NCBI GenBank assembly: GCA_034211175.1
Contig: JAXHUH010000191.1
Coordinates: 1 to 23,591, forward strand
DNA length: 23,591 bases
Direction: 5' to 3'
DNA from: JAXHUH01 sp034211175
GTDB taxonomy: Bacteria > Actinomycetota > Acidimicrobiia > Acidimicrobiales > CAIXPF01
A model generated the notes under the pieces. It did no database searches and was not told where the DNA came from. It saw only the letters and a list, made by a program, of their open reading frames with translations. The translations under genes were made by a program, and so were the position numbers. Below, in pieces: positions 8,897-15,657 of the stretch (positions are counted from its first letter, which is position 1; each line of letters starts with the position of its first letter).

Positions 8897-11242
8897 TCAG
8901 CGCAACGTGGCGTCGTGGGCGGCCTCGACCGCCGCGATCAACGCCGTGCGGATCTCCGCCACCTCGGCGTCGGTCAGCGTGCGGTCGTGGGCCTGGAGCC
9001 GCACCGAGAAGGCGAGGCTCCGGCGGTCGGCGCCGAGCTGGGCGCCCCGGTAGACGTCGAACAGCTCGACCGAGGCGACGAGATCGCCGCCGGCCTCGCG
9101 CAGCGTCGTGCCGACCGCGGCGGCCGGGAGGTCCTCGGCGACCACGAACGCCAGGTCGATGTCCGACGACGGGTAGCGGCTGATCGGTCGGTACATGGCG
9201 TAGTCCGGCTCGTCACCCAGGACCTCGCCGAGGTCGAGCTCGAGCCACGCCACCCGGCCCGGTGCCTCGTAGGCCTCGAGCACGGTCGGGTCGACCTCGC
9301 CGAGCGCACCGATGCGTCGGCCGTCGCGCTCGATCCACGCGGCGCGGCTCGGGTGGAGGCCGGGCACCTCACCGGCAACGATCGCGCGGTCGTCGAGCCC
9401 GAGCGAGCGGGCCAGCACCGACCACACCTCGACCGCAGCGGGCGCCTCGACATCGTCGAGGATCACGCCGAGCACCTCGCGCTCGGACGGCAACGGCGAA
9501 GCGACGTCGGATGCCGGCGCCCACACCTGGCCGATCTCGAACAGGCGCGCGCCCGCGATGCGGTGGCTGGCGTTGTACGCCACGGCCCGCAGCAGCCCGG
9601 GGCGCAGCGACGGGCGCATCACCGACTCCTCGGCGACGAGCGGGTTGGCGATGTCGATCGTCTCCGGATCGAGCCCGGCGCGCGCCACGTCGGCCGGGGC
9701 CAGGAACGGCAGCGGCATCGCCTCGCTCATACCGAGGCCGACGAGGGTGCGCCGCAGACGGCGCCGTGCCTGCTGGCGCGGGGTGAGCGACCCGGTGCGG
9801 AACGACGACGGCACGGTCCGGGCGATCCGGTCGTAGCCGTACATGCGGGCGACCTCCTCGACGAGGTCGATCTCGGTCGCCGAGTCGGGCCGGAAGGTCG
9901 GGATGGCCACGTCGGTGTCGTCGCCGGCCGGCGTCGTCGCGAAGCCGATCGGGTCGAGCTGGCCGCGCACCTGCTGCGGCGACAGGTCGGTGCCGAGGAG
10001 GTCGTTGACCCGGGACGTGCGCAGCCGGACGACGGGCGAAGTGGGCAGGTCGCCGCGCTCGTCGATCGCGCCCGGGTGGATCGTGGCGCCGAGCAGCTCG
10101 GCGAAGCGCCGCATGGCCAGGTCCGCGGTGTCGGTGTCGACGCCGCGCTCGAAGCGGGCCGACGCCTCCGAGCGCAGGCCCAGGCGCCGGGACGTGCGGG
10201 CGATGGTCGGCGGGTCCCACCACGCCATCTCCAGCAGCACCGACGTCGTCGTGTCGGAGATCTCGGTGGAGGCGCCGCCCATGATCCCGGCGATCGACAC
10301 CGGCGTGCCGTCGCGGTCGCAGATCACGCCGTCGCCGGCGACCAGCGTGCGCTCCTGCTCGTCGAGCGTCACGATCGTCTCGCCGCCCGACGCCCGCAGG
10401 ACGCGCAGGTACCCGCCGGGCACCTTGTCGAGGTCGAACGTGTGGCTGGGCCGGCCGAGCTCGAGCATCACGTAGTTCGACACGTCGACGACGTTGTTGA
10501 TCGGCCGCATGCCGACCCGGGTCAGGCGGTCGGCGAGCCAGCGCGGGCTCGGCCCGATCTCGATGCCCGACAGCACGCGGACCTCGAAGCGGCCGCACAG
10601 GTCGGCGTCGACGATCTCGACCGAGGCGAGCTCCGCCGCGTCGGCGCCGGCGGTGGGGACCTTCGGGTCGGGCAGCGAGAACGGGACCCCGAGGCGGGCC
10701 GCCAGGTCGCGGGCGACGCCGGCGACCGACATCGCGTCGGGCCGGTTCGGGTTGACCTCGAGGTCGTAGAGCACGTCGCCCGACAGGCCGAGTGCGTCGA
10801 CCACGGGCCGGCCGACCTCGGCGGCCGGGTCGAGGACGAGGATGCCGGCGTGGTCGGCGCCGAGGCCGAGCTCGCGGGACGAGCACAACATCCCGTTCGA
10901 CCACTCGCCCCGCATCTTGCGGCGACCGATCTCCATCCCGTCGGGCATGGTGGCGCCGACCGGCGCGAGCGGCACGAGGTCGCCGACGGCCATGTTGAAC
11001 GCACCGCAGCAGATCTGCAGCGCCTCGCCGTCGCCGGTGTCGACGTCGACGAGCTGGATGCGGTCGGCGGAGGGGTGGGGACGCAGGTCGAGGACGCGGG
11101 CGACGATCATGTCGCCGATGCCCTCGTCGAGGCGGTGCATCTCCTCGACCGCCAGGCCGAGGCCGGAGAGCTGCTCGCCGAGCTCGACCGGGTCGCCGTC
11201 GATCGGGGCGAACTCGCGCAGCCACGAGAGCAGGACCTTCAT
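8897..11242 (-). CDS. pheT: Phenylalanine--tRNA ligase beta subunit
   Basis: Large subunit of the alpha2-beta2 phenylalanyl-tRNA synthetase. The 781-residue product begins MKVLLSWLREF, the family N-terminus, and has a GAGGTG Shine-Dalgarno 5 bases upstream of the ATG. In order: tRNA-binding OB-fold domain (about 40-150, with NGMLCSSRELGL), B3/B4 editing domain (about 210-370, with GRPSHTFDLDKV and IAGIMGG), B5 domain (about 400-470), catalytic-like core (RYGYD-like VARMYGYDRI, then NPLVAEESVMRPSLRPGLL) and the C-terminal anticodon-binding ferredoxin-like domain (about 690-781, SRYPSSDIDLAFVV). It follows pheS after 135 bp, an unusually long gap for this pair, and ends 90 bp before argC, where the arginine operon has its own promoter. 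Confidence 0.96.
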   Translation of the reverse strand: MKVLLSWLREFAPIDGDPVELGEQLSGLGLAVEEMHRLDEGIGDMIVARVLDLRPHPSADRIQLVDVDTGDGEALQICCGAFNMAVGDLVPLAPVGATMPDGMEIGRRKMRGEWSNGMLCSSRELGLGADHAGILVLDPAAEVGRPVVDALGLSGDVLYDLEVNPNRPDAMSVAGVARDLAARLGVPFSLPDPKVPTAGADAAELASVEIVDADLCGRFEVRVLSGIEIGPSPRWLADRLTRVGMRPINNVVDVSNYVMLELGRPSHTFDLDKVPGGYLRVLRASGGETIVTLDEQERTLVAGDGVICDRDGTPVSIAGIMGGASTEISDTTTSVLLEMAWWDPPTIARTSRRLGLRSEASARFERGVDTDTADLAMRRFAELLGATIHPGAIDERGDLPTSPVVRLRTSRVNDLLGTDLSPQQVRGQLDPIGFATTPAGDDTDVAIPTFRPDSATEIDLVEEVARMYGYDRIARTVPSSFRTGSLTPRQQARRRLRRTLVGLGMSEAMPLPFLAPADVARAGLDPETIDIANPLVAEESVMRPSLRPGLLRAVAYNASHRIAGARLFEIGQVWAPASDVASPLPSEREVLGVILDDVEAPAAVEVWSVLARSLGLDDRAIVAGEVPGLHPSRAAWIERDGRRIGALGEVDPTVLEAYEAPGRVAWLELDLGEVLGDEPDYAMYRPISRYPSSDIDLAFVVAEDLPAAAVGTTLREAGGDLVASVELFDVYRGAQLGADRRSLAFSVRLQAHDRTLTDAEVAEIRTALIAAVEAAHDATLR

Positions 11243-11370
11243 CGGGTCACCTCGGAGGTGGGCACCGCGGCGGTGCCGGTCGGGCGATCGGGGGCATCCC
11301 CATCGAGATCTGCGGCGACAAGGACGTTCGCGGCGAGATCGACGTGGACCTGGGCATGGACGCGGCGCAC
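11239..11370 (-). CDS. Possible 43-residue ORF between pheS and pheT
   Basis: The 135-bp pheS-pheT gap contains a GTG-started frame of 43 codons. GAGG lies 5 bases before its GTG, right after the pheS stop, and its TGA overlaps the pheT ATG as ATGA. The peptide reads VRRVHAQVHVDLAANVLVAA, then DLDGDAPDRPTGTAAVPTSE, then VTR. I do not recognise it. The antisense strand over the same bases also reads smoothly (GIPIEICGDKDVRGEIDVDL), a warning that GC-rich DNA can look coding in several frames. It could be a small gene, a coupling device that keeps ribosomes arriving at pheT, or chance. Confidence 0.25.
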   Translation of the reverse strand: MRRVHAQVHVDLAANVLVAADLDGDAPDRPTGTAAVPTSEVTR

Positions 11371-11377
11371 CGAGGCC

Positions 11378-12376
11378 TCAGAACTGCTCGAGGAAGCGGA
11401 GGTCGTTGCTGAACAGCTCGCGGAGGTCGTCGACCCCGTGACGGCTCAGCGCCAGTCGGTCGATGCCGAAGCCGAACGCGAACCCCGAGTACTCCTCGGG
11501 GTCGATGCCGCCGTTGCGCAGCACGTTGGGGTGGACCATGCCGCAGCCGCCGAGCTCGAGCCACGAGCCATCGGGCAGGCGGATGTCGAACTCGGCCGAC
11601 GGCTCGGTGAACGGGAAGTACGACGGGCGCAGGCGGGAGCCGAAGTCGCCGCCGAAGTAGGCCTTGGTGAACGTCTCGATCGTGCCCGCCAGGTCGCCGA
11701 AGGTGATCCCCCGGTCGACGACGAGGCCCTCGATCTGGTGGAACACCGGCATGTGGGTGGCATCCGCGGTGTCACGTCGGTAGACGCGCCCGGGGGCGAC
11801 GACGTAGATGGGCGGCTCGGTCGCCTCCATCACCCGCATCTGCACCGGTGAGGTGTGGGTGCGCAGGAGCGTGCTCTCCCGGTCGCCCCAGTTGACGTAG
11901 AGCGTGTCGAACAGGTCCCGTGCGGTGTGGCCGGCCGGGAAGTTCAGCGACTCGAAGTTGTACCAGTCGGTCTCGATCTCGGGGCCCTCGGCGACGGTGA
12001 ACCCCATCCCGACGAAGGTGTCCTCGAGCTCCTCCATCGCCTGGGTCACCAGGTGGAGGTGACCGGCGCGGCCGGTGCCGAGGTGCTCGGTCAGGTCGAG
12101 GCGCTCCGCCTCGAGCTGCGCCCGGCGGGCCGTGGCCTCGAGCTCGCGGCGCCGCTCGGCCACCGCGGCCGCGATCTCGGTGCGCGCCTCGTTCACGGCT
12201 CGGCCGACGGTGCGGCGCTCCTCCGGATCGAGCTGGCCGAGCTGCTGCTTCACGCCGGACAGCTCCGAGCGCTTCCCGAGCGCGGCGCTGTCCGCGGCGG
12301 CGAGCGCATCGAGGTCGACGGCGGCGTCGACCTGTTCGAGGGCGCGACGGCGGATGGCTTCGACGTCGACGGTCAT
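11378..12376 (-). CDS. pheS: Phenylalanine--tRNA ligase alpha subunit
   Basis: Catalytic subunit charging tRNA-Phe. The 332-residue product has an N-terminal coiled-coil arm (about 1-90, rich in Arg, Glu and Ala) that contacts the tRNA, then the class II catalytic core: HTSPVQMRVM, the motif 2 region VFHQIEGLVVDRGITFGDL (about 210-228), the phenylalanine pocket region LELGGCGMVHPNVL and motif 3 GFAFGFGIDRLALSRHG (about 298-314). It starts at ATG 12376 (MTVDVEAIRRRALEQVDAA), but no Shine-Dalgarno is visible. The stop of a tiny upstream frame (12373-12399) overlaps this ATG, so initiation may be coupled. It lies 51 bp after the rRNA methyltransferase gene. Confidence 0.96.
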   Translation of the reverse strand: MTVDVEAIRRRALEQVDAAVDLDALAAADSAALGKRSELSGVKQQLGQLDPEERRTVGRAVNEARTEIAAAVAERRRELEATARRAQLEAERLDLTEHLGTGRAGHLHLVTQAMEELEDTFVGMGFTVAEGPEIETDWYNFESLNFPAGHTARDLFDTLYVNWGDRESTLLRTHTSPVQMRVMEATEPPIYVVAPGRVYRRDTADATHMPVFHQIEGLVVDRGITFGDLAGTIETFTKAYFGGDFGSRLRPSYFPFTEPSAEFDIRLPDGSWLELGGCGMVHPNVLRNGGIDPEEYSGFAFGFGIDRLALSRHGVDDLRELFSNDLRFLEQF

Positions 12377-12399
12377 CGGCGAGAATGGAACTCGGTCAT
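12373..12399 (-). other. Possible 8-codon leader ORF overlapping the pheS start
   Basis: ATG at 12399 begins MTEFHSRR and ends in a TGA that overlaps the pheS ATG as ATGA. It lies in the 51-bp gap after the methyltransferase gene. A leader peptide with phenylalanine codons controls pheST in Escherichia coli, but this one has only a single Phe codon and no clear Shine-Dalgarno or attenuator, so attenuation is unlikely. It could supply ribosomes to pheS, which lacks its own Shine-Dalgarno. Weak evidence. Confidence 0.15.
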
Positions 12400-12427
12400 C
12401 GGGGTCGCGTCCAGTCGGCTGCGGTGA

Positions 12428-13267
12428 TCAGGGGGTCCGGGCGGTGTCGGCGGAGGCCACGCCCGCGGCGTTCGGCGCCCGACGGGACCTGGACGCCTCG
12501 TAGCAGAGGATGGCGCCCGCCATCGCCACGTTCAACGACTCGGCCCGTCCGACCGTGGGGATGCGGACCCGGGCGTCGGCGCGCTCGATGACGTGGGCGG
12601 CGACGCCGCGGGCCTCGTTGCCGACCACGATCGCCACCGGCCCGACCAGGACGCCGTCATCGGGCACCCGACCTTCGTCGACGGCGGTCGCCGCGATCGC
12701 CAATCCGGCCTCCGACAGCCGTGCCAGCGCGGTCTCCGGGTCGGGCTCGACGACCAGCGGCACGCTCAGCGCCAGCCCGGCGGATGCGCGGACGGCCTTC
12801 GGGCCGAGCGGGTCCGCACCGCCGCAGCAGACGATCCCGGCGGCACCACAGGCCTCGGCGGCGCGCACCAGCGTGCCCACGTTGCCGGGGTCGGCGAGGT
12901 CGACGGCGACGAGGACGAACGGCGCATCGAGCGTCGCCAGTGACGCGACCAGCCCGTGGAGCGACGTGTCGGGACGCCGGGCGAGCGCGATCACCCCCTG
13001 GGCGTTGACCGTGTCGGCGACGCGGGCGACGGCGCCCGGCTCCACCGGGTGGTGGTCGACGCCGGCACGTTCGAGCGCGCCGACGAGGGCATCGTCGGTA
13101 CCGGGCTCGTGGTACGCCTCCAGGAGGTGCACGCCGCCGTCGAGCGCCTCGGCGACGATCGTCGAACCCTCGAGGACGACGACGCCTTCGCTGACGCGAA
13201 GACTGCGACGCCGGGTGAGGCGTCGCAGTCTTCGGAGTCGATGGTTCGACGCAGCGAGCGGTTGCAC
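12428..13267 (-). CDS. TrmH-family (SPOUT) 23S rRNA 2'-O-methyltransferase
   Basis: RNA ribose methyltransferase of the SpoU/TrmH family; the position after rplT matches the actinobacterial tsnR-like gene. The 279-residue product has an N-terminal substrate-binding domain (SNHRLRRLRRLTRRRSLRVS, then EGVVVLEGSTIVAEAL) and a C-terminal trefoil-knot domain with motif 1 DPGNVGTLVRAAEACGA, motif 2 PVAIVVGNEARGV and motif 3 IPTVGRAESLNVAMAGAIL. The GTG at 13267 lies 11 bases after the rplT stop and is the only usable start before the conserved N-terminus; its Shine-Dalgarno is weak. The arginine-rich first 25 codons contain a perfect 16-bp inverted repeat (13197-13234). The exact rRNA target cannot be assigned. 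Confidence 0.85.
   Translation of the reverse strand: MQPLAASNHRLRRLRRLTRRRSLRVSEGVVVLEGSTIVAEALDGGVHLLEAYHEPGTDDALVGALERAGVDHHPVEPGAVARVADTVNAQGVIALARRPDTSLHGLVASLATLDAPFVLVAVDLADPGNVGTLVRAAEACGAAGIVCCGGADPLGPKAVRASAGLALSVPLVVEPDPETALARLSEAGLAIAATAVDEGRVPDDGVLVGPVAIVVGNEARGVAAHVIERADARVRIPTVGRAESLNVAMAGAILCYEASRSRRAPNAAGVASADTARTP
13197..13234 (-). terminator. Perfect 16-bp inverted repeat after rplT, inside the next gene
   Basis: CGAAGACTGCGACGCC (13197-13212) and GGCGTCGCAGTCTTCG (13219-13234) are exact reverse complements around a 6-base loop. On the minus strand the hairpin begins about 45 bases past the rplT stop codon and falls in codons of the methyltransferase N-terminus (RRLRRLTRRRSLR). 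There is no T-run after it. It is strong enough to be an intrinsic terminator or attenuator that lowers expression of the downstream genes relative to the ribosomal proteins, or a processing site. A purely coding explanation (arginine codon repetition) does not require perfect complementarity. Confidence 0.5.
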
Positions 13268-13278
13268 GACCGCTCTGA

Positions 13279-13656
13279 TCAGGATGCCGCCGCGGTCTCG
13301 GACTCGAGGGCCTCGGCGGAGACCTTCACGAGCGCGGCGAACGCCGCCTCGTCGGTCGCGGCGAGATCGGCCAGGACCTTGCGGTCGACCTCGACGCCGG
13401 CGGCCTTCAGGCCGGCGACGAAGCGGCTGTAGCTCGTGCCGTGGAGGCGGCAGGCGGCGTTGATGCGCTGGATCCACAGGCGGCGGAAGTCGCCCTTGCG
13501 CGCCCGGCGATCCCGGTACGCGTACTGGAGCGAGTGCATGACCTGCTCGTTGGCGGCCCGGTAGCTGCGGCTCTTGTTGCCGTAGTAACCCTTCGCCCGG
13601 TCGAGGACGACCCTGCGGCGCTTCTTGCTGTGCACCGAGCGCTTGACTCGCGCCAT
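13279..13656 (-). CDS. rplT: 50S ribosomal protein L20
   Basis: Ribosomal protein bL20, an early 23S rRNA-binding assembly protein, often also a translational repressor of its own operon. The 125-residue product reads MARVKRSVHSKKRRRVVLDR at its very basic N-terminus, followed by the conserved AKGYYGNKSRSYRAANEQVM and RDRRARKGDFRRLWIQRINA regions. The last ten or so residues (ALESETAAAS) form an acidic, alanine-rich extension beyond the usual end. AAAGGAGCTC lies just upstream of the ATG. It is separated from rpmI by 149 bp that contain hairpins. Confidence 0.97.
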   Translation of the reverse strand: MARVKRSVHSKKRRRVVLDRAKGYYGNKSRSYRAANEQVMHSLQYAYRDRRARKGDFRRLWIQRINAACRLHGTSYSRFVAGLKAAGVEVDRKVLADLAATDEAAFAALVKVSAEALESETAAAS

Positions 13657-13676
13657 CGGTTGAGCTCCTTTCGCTG

Positions 13677-13738
13677 GGCCCCTGAGGAGGGGCCACGGGG
13701 GGTGGTGATCGTTGGCGGGTCGCGGCGCCGTACGGCGC
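13677..13738 (-). other. Hairpins in the rpmI-rplT spacer
   Basis: The 149-bp spacer between rpmI and rplT holds a 7-bp stem GGCCCCT/AGGGGCC with a 4-base loop (13677-13694), about 20 bases before the rplT start and just upstream of its Shine-Dalgarno. It also holds a perfect 14-base palindrome GCGCCGTACGGCGC (13725-13738). The first could affect access of ribosomes to rplT. No recognised family. Confidence 0.35.
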
Positions 13739-13805
13739 GCGGCTCACCCGCCGGAGTCGTGGCCGGATGTGCGCACGTGGCGCCGCCGGCCCGGCTCGGC
13801 CTCGG

Positions 13806-14000
13806 TCAGAGGCCGAGCTGGCGCTTGACGCGCGGCACGTCGCTCGCGGCGACGGGACCGTCGCTGCGCAGCTGGCGCTTCCGCTTGGTCGTCTTCTTCT
13901 CCAGGATGTGGTTCCGGTTGGCCTTGCGGTGCAGGACCTTGCCCGTACCCGTCACCTTGAACCGCTTCTTCGCACCGCGGTGCGTCTTCATCTTCGGCAT
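13806..14000 (-). CDS. rpmI: 50S ribosomal protein L35
   Basis: Ribosomal protein bL35, 64 residues, normal length. It reads MPKMKTHRGAKKRFKVTGTG followed by KVLHRKANRNHILEKKTTKR, the family signature, and ends RVKRQLGL. Strongly basic, as expected for a 23S rRNA-binding protein. The ATG at 14000 has GGAG at 5 bases. It stands between infC and rplT as in nearly all bacteria, but with long structured spacers on both sides (258 bp and 149 bp). Confidence 0.97.
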   Translation of the reverse strand: MPKMKTHRGAKKRFKVTGTGKVLHRKANRNHILEKKTTKRKRQLRSDGPVAASDVPRVKRQLGL

Positions 14001-14016
14001 CGCTACTCCGTCCTCT

Positions 14017-14196
14017 GGGCCGTCGGCGGCCCGTTCTGTTCGGCCCGTGGCGGGTGGCGCCCCGCCGCTGGACCGACCGGCGGCCCCACCTCTCCCAAAC
14101 GGGGTTGGCGGGGCCGGCTCCGGTCGTCTCCTGCGCAACCGCAGGACTCTGGTCAGCATGCAGCGCGCCCGCACCCCGAGGGGTACGAGCGCGCTG
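14017..14196 (-). ncRNA. Candidate structured RNA in the infC-rpmI spacer
   Basis: The 258-bp infC-rpmI spacer is unusually long and, read on the minus strand, forms a series of stable hairpins. The first (14161-14196) has a 16-bp stem including two G-U pairs, closed by the tetraloop CTCG; its outer arms are CAGCGCGC and GCGCGCTG. The second (14129-14146) has stem TCCTGCG/CGCAGGA with loop GTTG. Then comes a long imperfect stem opened by GGCCCC and closed by GGGGCC at about 14080-14115. The last (14017-14032) has stem GGGCCG/CGGCCC, directly before the rpmI Shine-Dalgarno. L20 autoregulation through mRNA structure in this operon is established in other bacteria; that this is an equivalent is inference. 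The first hairpin could also be an infC terminator. Confidence 0.45.
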
Positions 14197-14258
14197 TCTC
14201 GCCCGTGACATCGTGATCGCCCGAGCCGGCGTGCGGCCCGATCGAGGAGCTGGCGCGG

Positions 14259-14843
14259 TCAGGCCTCCTCGACGGTGGCCCCGGCCTCCTCGGTCTTGCG
14301 CTGCTCAGCTTCCCAGGCGGCTTGGGCTTTCTTGTCGGGCCCGAGGACCATCGTCATGTTCCGGCCGTCGAGCCTCGACTGGACCTCGACGCGCCCGGCA
14401 TGGGCGACCTCGGTGGCCACGTCGTCGAGGATCTTGCGACCGAGCTCGGGGTGGTAGACCTCCCGACCCCGGAACATGATCGTGACCTTGACCTTGTGCC
14501 CCTCCCACAGGAACTTCTCCACCTTGCGCGTCTTGGTGTCGAAGTCGCCCCTCGAGATCTTGGGGCGGTACTTCATCTCCTTGACGCTGGTGTTGTGCTG
14601 GTTCTTGCGGGATTCCTTCGCCCGTTGCGCCGCCTCGTACTTGTACTTCCCGTAGTCCATGATCCGGACGACGGGTGGATTCGCGTTCTCGGCGACCTCG
14701 ACGAGGTCGAGCTCCATCTCCCGCGCCATGGCGAGCGCCTCAGGTAGCGGCTTGATGCCGACCTGGTCGCCGTTGGGCGCAACGAGACGGACCTCGCGGG
14801 CACGGATCCTGTCGTTGATACGAGGCTCGTTGTTCTGGGCTAT
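14259..14843 (-). CDS. infC: Translation initiation factor IF-3, AUA start
   Basis: IF-3 binds the 30S subunit and rejects non-canonical start codons and wrong initiator tRNAs. The full product is 194 residues. The N-terminal domain begins RINDRIRAREVRLVAPNGDQ and continues VGIKPLPEALAMAREMELDL. The linker contains MDYGKYKYEAAQRAKESRKN. The C-terminal domain has EMKYRPKISRGDFDTKTRKV and ends in an acidic tail. The first ATG in frame (14729) would delete 38 residues, including most of the conserved INDRIR...KPLPEAL segment. Between that ATG and an in-frame TGA upstream there is no ATG, GTG, TTG or CTG. ATA at 14841-14843 stands 9 bases after GAGGAG and gives the family N-terminus. Rare infC start codons are known to make IF-3 regulate itself. 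Confidence 0.93.
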   Translation of the reverse strand: MAQNNEPRINDRIRAREVRLVAPNGDQVGIKPLPEALAMAREMELDLVEVAENANPPVVRIMDYGKYKYEAAQRAKESRKNQHNTSVKEMKYRPKISRGDFDTKTRKVEKFLWEGHKVKVTIMFRGREVYHPELGRKILDDVATEVAHAGRVEVQSRLDGRNMTMVLGPDKKAQAAWEAEQRKTEEAGATVEEA

Positions 14844-14858
14844 GGCCGATCACTCCTC
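14841..14858 (-). promoter_or_regulatory. infC ribosome binding site with AUA start codon
   Basis: GAGGAG at 14853-14858 lies 9 bases before ATA at 14841-14843 on the minus strand. The in-frame TGA just upstream excludes any longer frame. A strong Shine-Dalgarno paired with a start codon that IF-3 discriminates against is the known autoregulatory arrangement of infC (AUU in Escherichia coli). Confidence 0.85.
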
Positions 14859-15156
14859 ATCACGTCAGCTCGCGACCTCCAGGTACGTGGCTGCACTCCT
14901 ACAGATGTCCGTCCGCTTCGAAGCCCCTTCCCGGCGGAAACGCCGGGAAAACGCGTCCAAGCGGACGTCGGAAAAAAGCCGACGTCCGCTCCCCGTGGTT
15001 CCGGGGTTCGGATTGCCGACCTGGCGCACTCGGTGGGCGAACCCCCGGTGGCCAGGTGGGAACGCAGGCCTCGGCGCCGAGATCCGACCGTACGGCCGGG
15101 GCCCGACTCGGGCGCGTCCCACTTTTCCCCTTCTTGGCGCCGCCTAGAGTAGCACC
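14844..15156. other. infC leader and divergent intergenic region with three consecutive hairpins
   Basis: This 313-bp gap separates infC (minus) from the DUF1844-like gene (plus). It contains three adjacent hairpins: TTCCCGGCG/CGCCGGGAA with a GAAA loop on the plus strand (14928-14949); a perfect 12-bp stem AGCGGACGTCGG/CCGACGTCCGCT with a 7-base A-rich loop, T6-containing on the minus strand (14960-14990); and CCCCG/CGGGG (14991-15006). A 12-base palindrome CTCGGCGCCGAG lies at 15070-15081. As part of the infC message they could be a leader regulating the operon; the GAAA tetraloop would instead favour a plus-strand RNA. I found no convincing infC promoter and no match to a riboswitch I know. 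Confidence 0.5.
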
Positions 15157-15157
15157 A
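15145..15157 (+). promoter_or_regulatory. -10 element for a leaderless transcript
   Basis: TAGAGT at 15145-15150 is followed after 6 bases by the ATG of the DUF1844-like gene at 15157. There is no Shine-Dalgarno in between. This spacing puts the transcript start on or next to the ATG, as in leaderless actinobacterial mRNAs. No good -35 hexamer is seen. Confidence 0.5.
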
Positions 15158-15645
15158 TGAGCAGCATCTGGACACCCGGTGGTGAACACCCCGTGGACGA
15201 CCGCCGCCAACAGGCCCCGGCGGCCGGCGTCCGACCCGACAGCGACGAGCACGGCGCGGTCCCGCCCGGCGAGATGCCGGACATGGAGGACCTCACGCCC
15301 GAGCAGCGCGAACGGCTCGCTGCGGCAACCGACGAGGTCGCCGAGATCCGTCGCCAGCTCGCCGAGGCACCGGCCGAGGTCGTGGTGGCCAACCACGTGA
15401 TGGGCCTCTTCGAGCTGGCCGCCATCCACCTCGGCCAGGACGAGCCCGACCTGCCGTCGGCCCGCCTGGCGATCGACGCCATGGCCGCGGTGCTCGACAA
15501 GCTGAGCGGCCGACTCGGCGAGCACGAGCCCTCGATCGTGGCCGCCCGCGGCCAGATCCAGATGGCCTACGTGCAGGTGGCCAACCAGGCCAAGGGCGGC
15601 GAGGACGCCGGCGACGACGCGATCGACGAGACGCCGGCCGACTGA
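15157..15645 (+). CDS. Hypothetical protein, DUF1844-like
   Basis: A 162-residue, strongly acidic, cytosolic protein with no signal peptide or membrane segment. Residues 1-50 look disordered and proline-rich; residues 47-70 are a charged helix (TPEQRERLAAATDEVAEIRR). The core at about 75-145 (NHVMGLFELAAIHLGQDEPD, then LPSARLAIDAMAAVLDKLSG and QIQMAYVQV) has the pattern of DUF1844: a helix ending in HLG, a proline-led segment, then ID...L helices. The tail is Asp/Glu/Ala-rich. Function is unknown. It is the only plus-strand gene between 1 and 21.8 kb, sits divergent to infC, and probably has a leaderless transcript. The family call is from memory of its pattern and moderately sure. Confidence 0.7.
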   Translation: MSSIWTPGGEHPVDDRRQQAPAAGVRPDSDEHGAVPPGEMPDMEDLTPEQRERLAAATDEVAEIRRQLAEAPAEVVVANHVMGLFELAAIHLGQDEPDLPSARLAIDAMAAVLDKLSGRLGEHEPSIVAARGQIQMAYVQVANQAKGGEDAGDDAIDETPAD

Positions 15646-15653
15646 CGCCGGCG
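15632..15653. terminator. Candidate bidirectional hairpin between convergent genes
   Basis: CGCCGGC (15632-15638) and GCCGGCG (15647-15653) pair over an 8-base loop that contains the TGA of the plus-strand gene. The minus-strand cold-shock-domain gene ends at 15658, so the element sits exactly where the two transcripts meet. No T-run. Confidence 0.35.
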
Positions 15654-15657
15654 GCCC

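Noticed and set aside
7931..11851. Open frame of 1306 codons on the plus strand
   Set aside because: It lies antisense to argC, pheT and pheS, whose minus-strand products are clearly recognisable. Long antisense frames are expected in DNA this rich in GC.
12428..13747. Methyltransferase frame extended upstream to 13747
   Set aside because: The extension runs through rplT in another frame and is a low-complexity Arg/Pro shadow.
14259..14729. infC starting at ATG 14729
   Set aside because: It would remove most of the conserved INDRIR...KPLPEAL N-terminal segment that is present in frame upstream.
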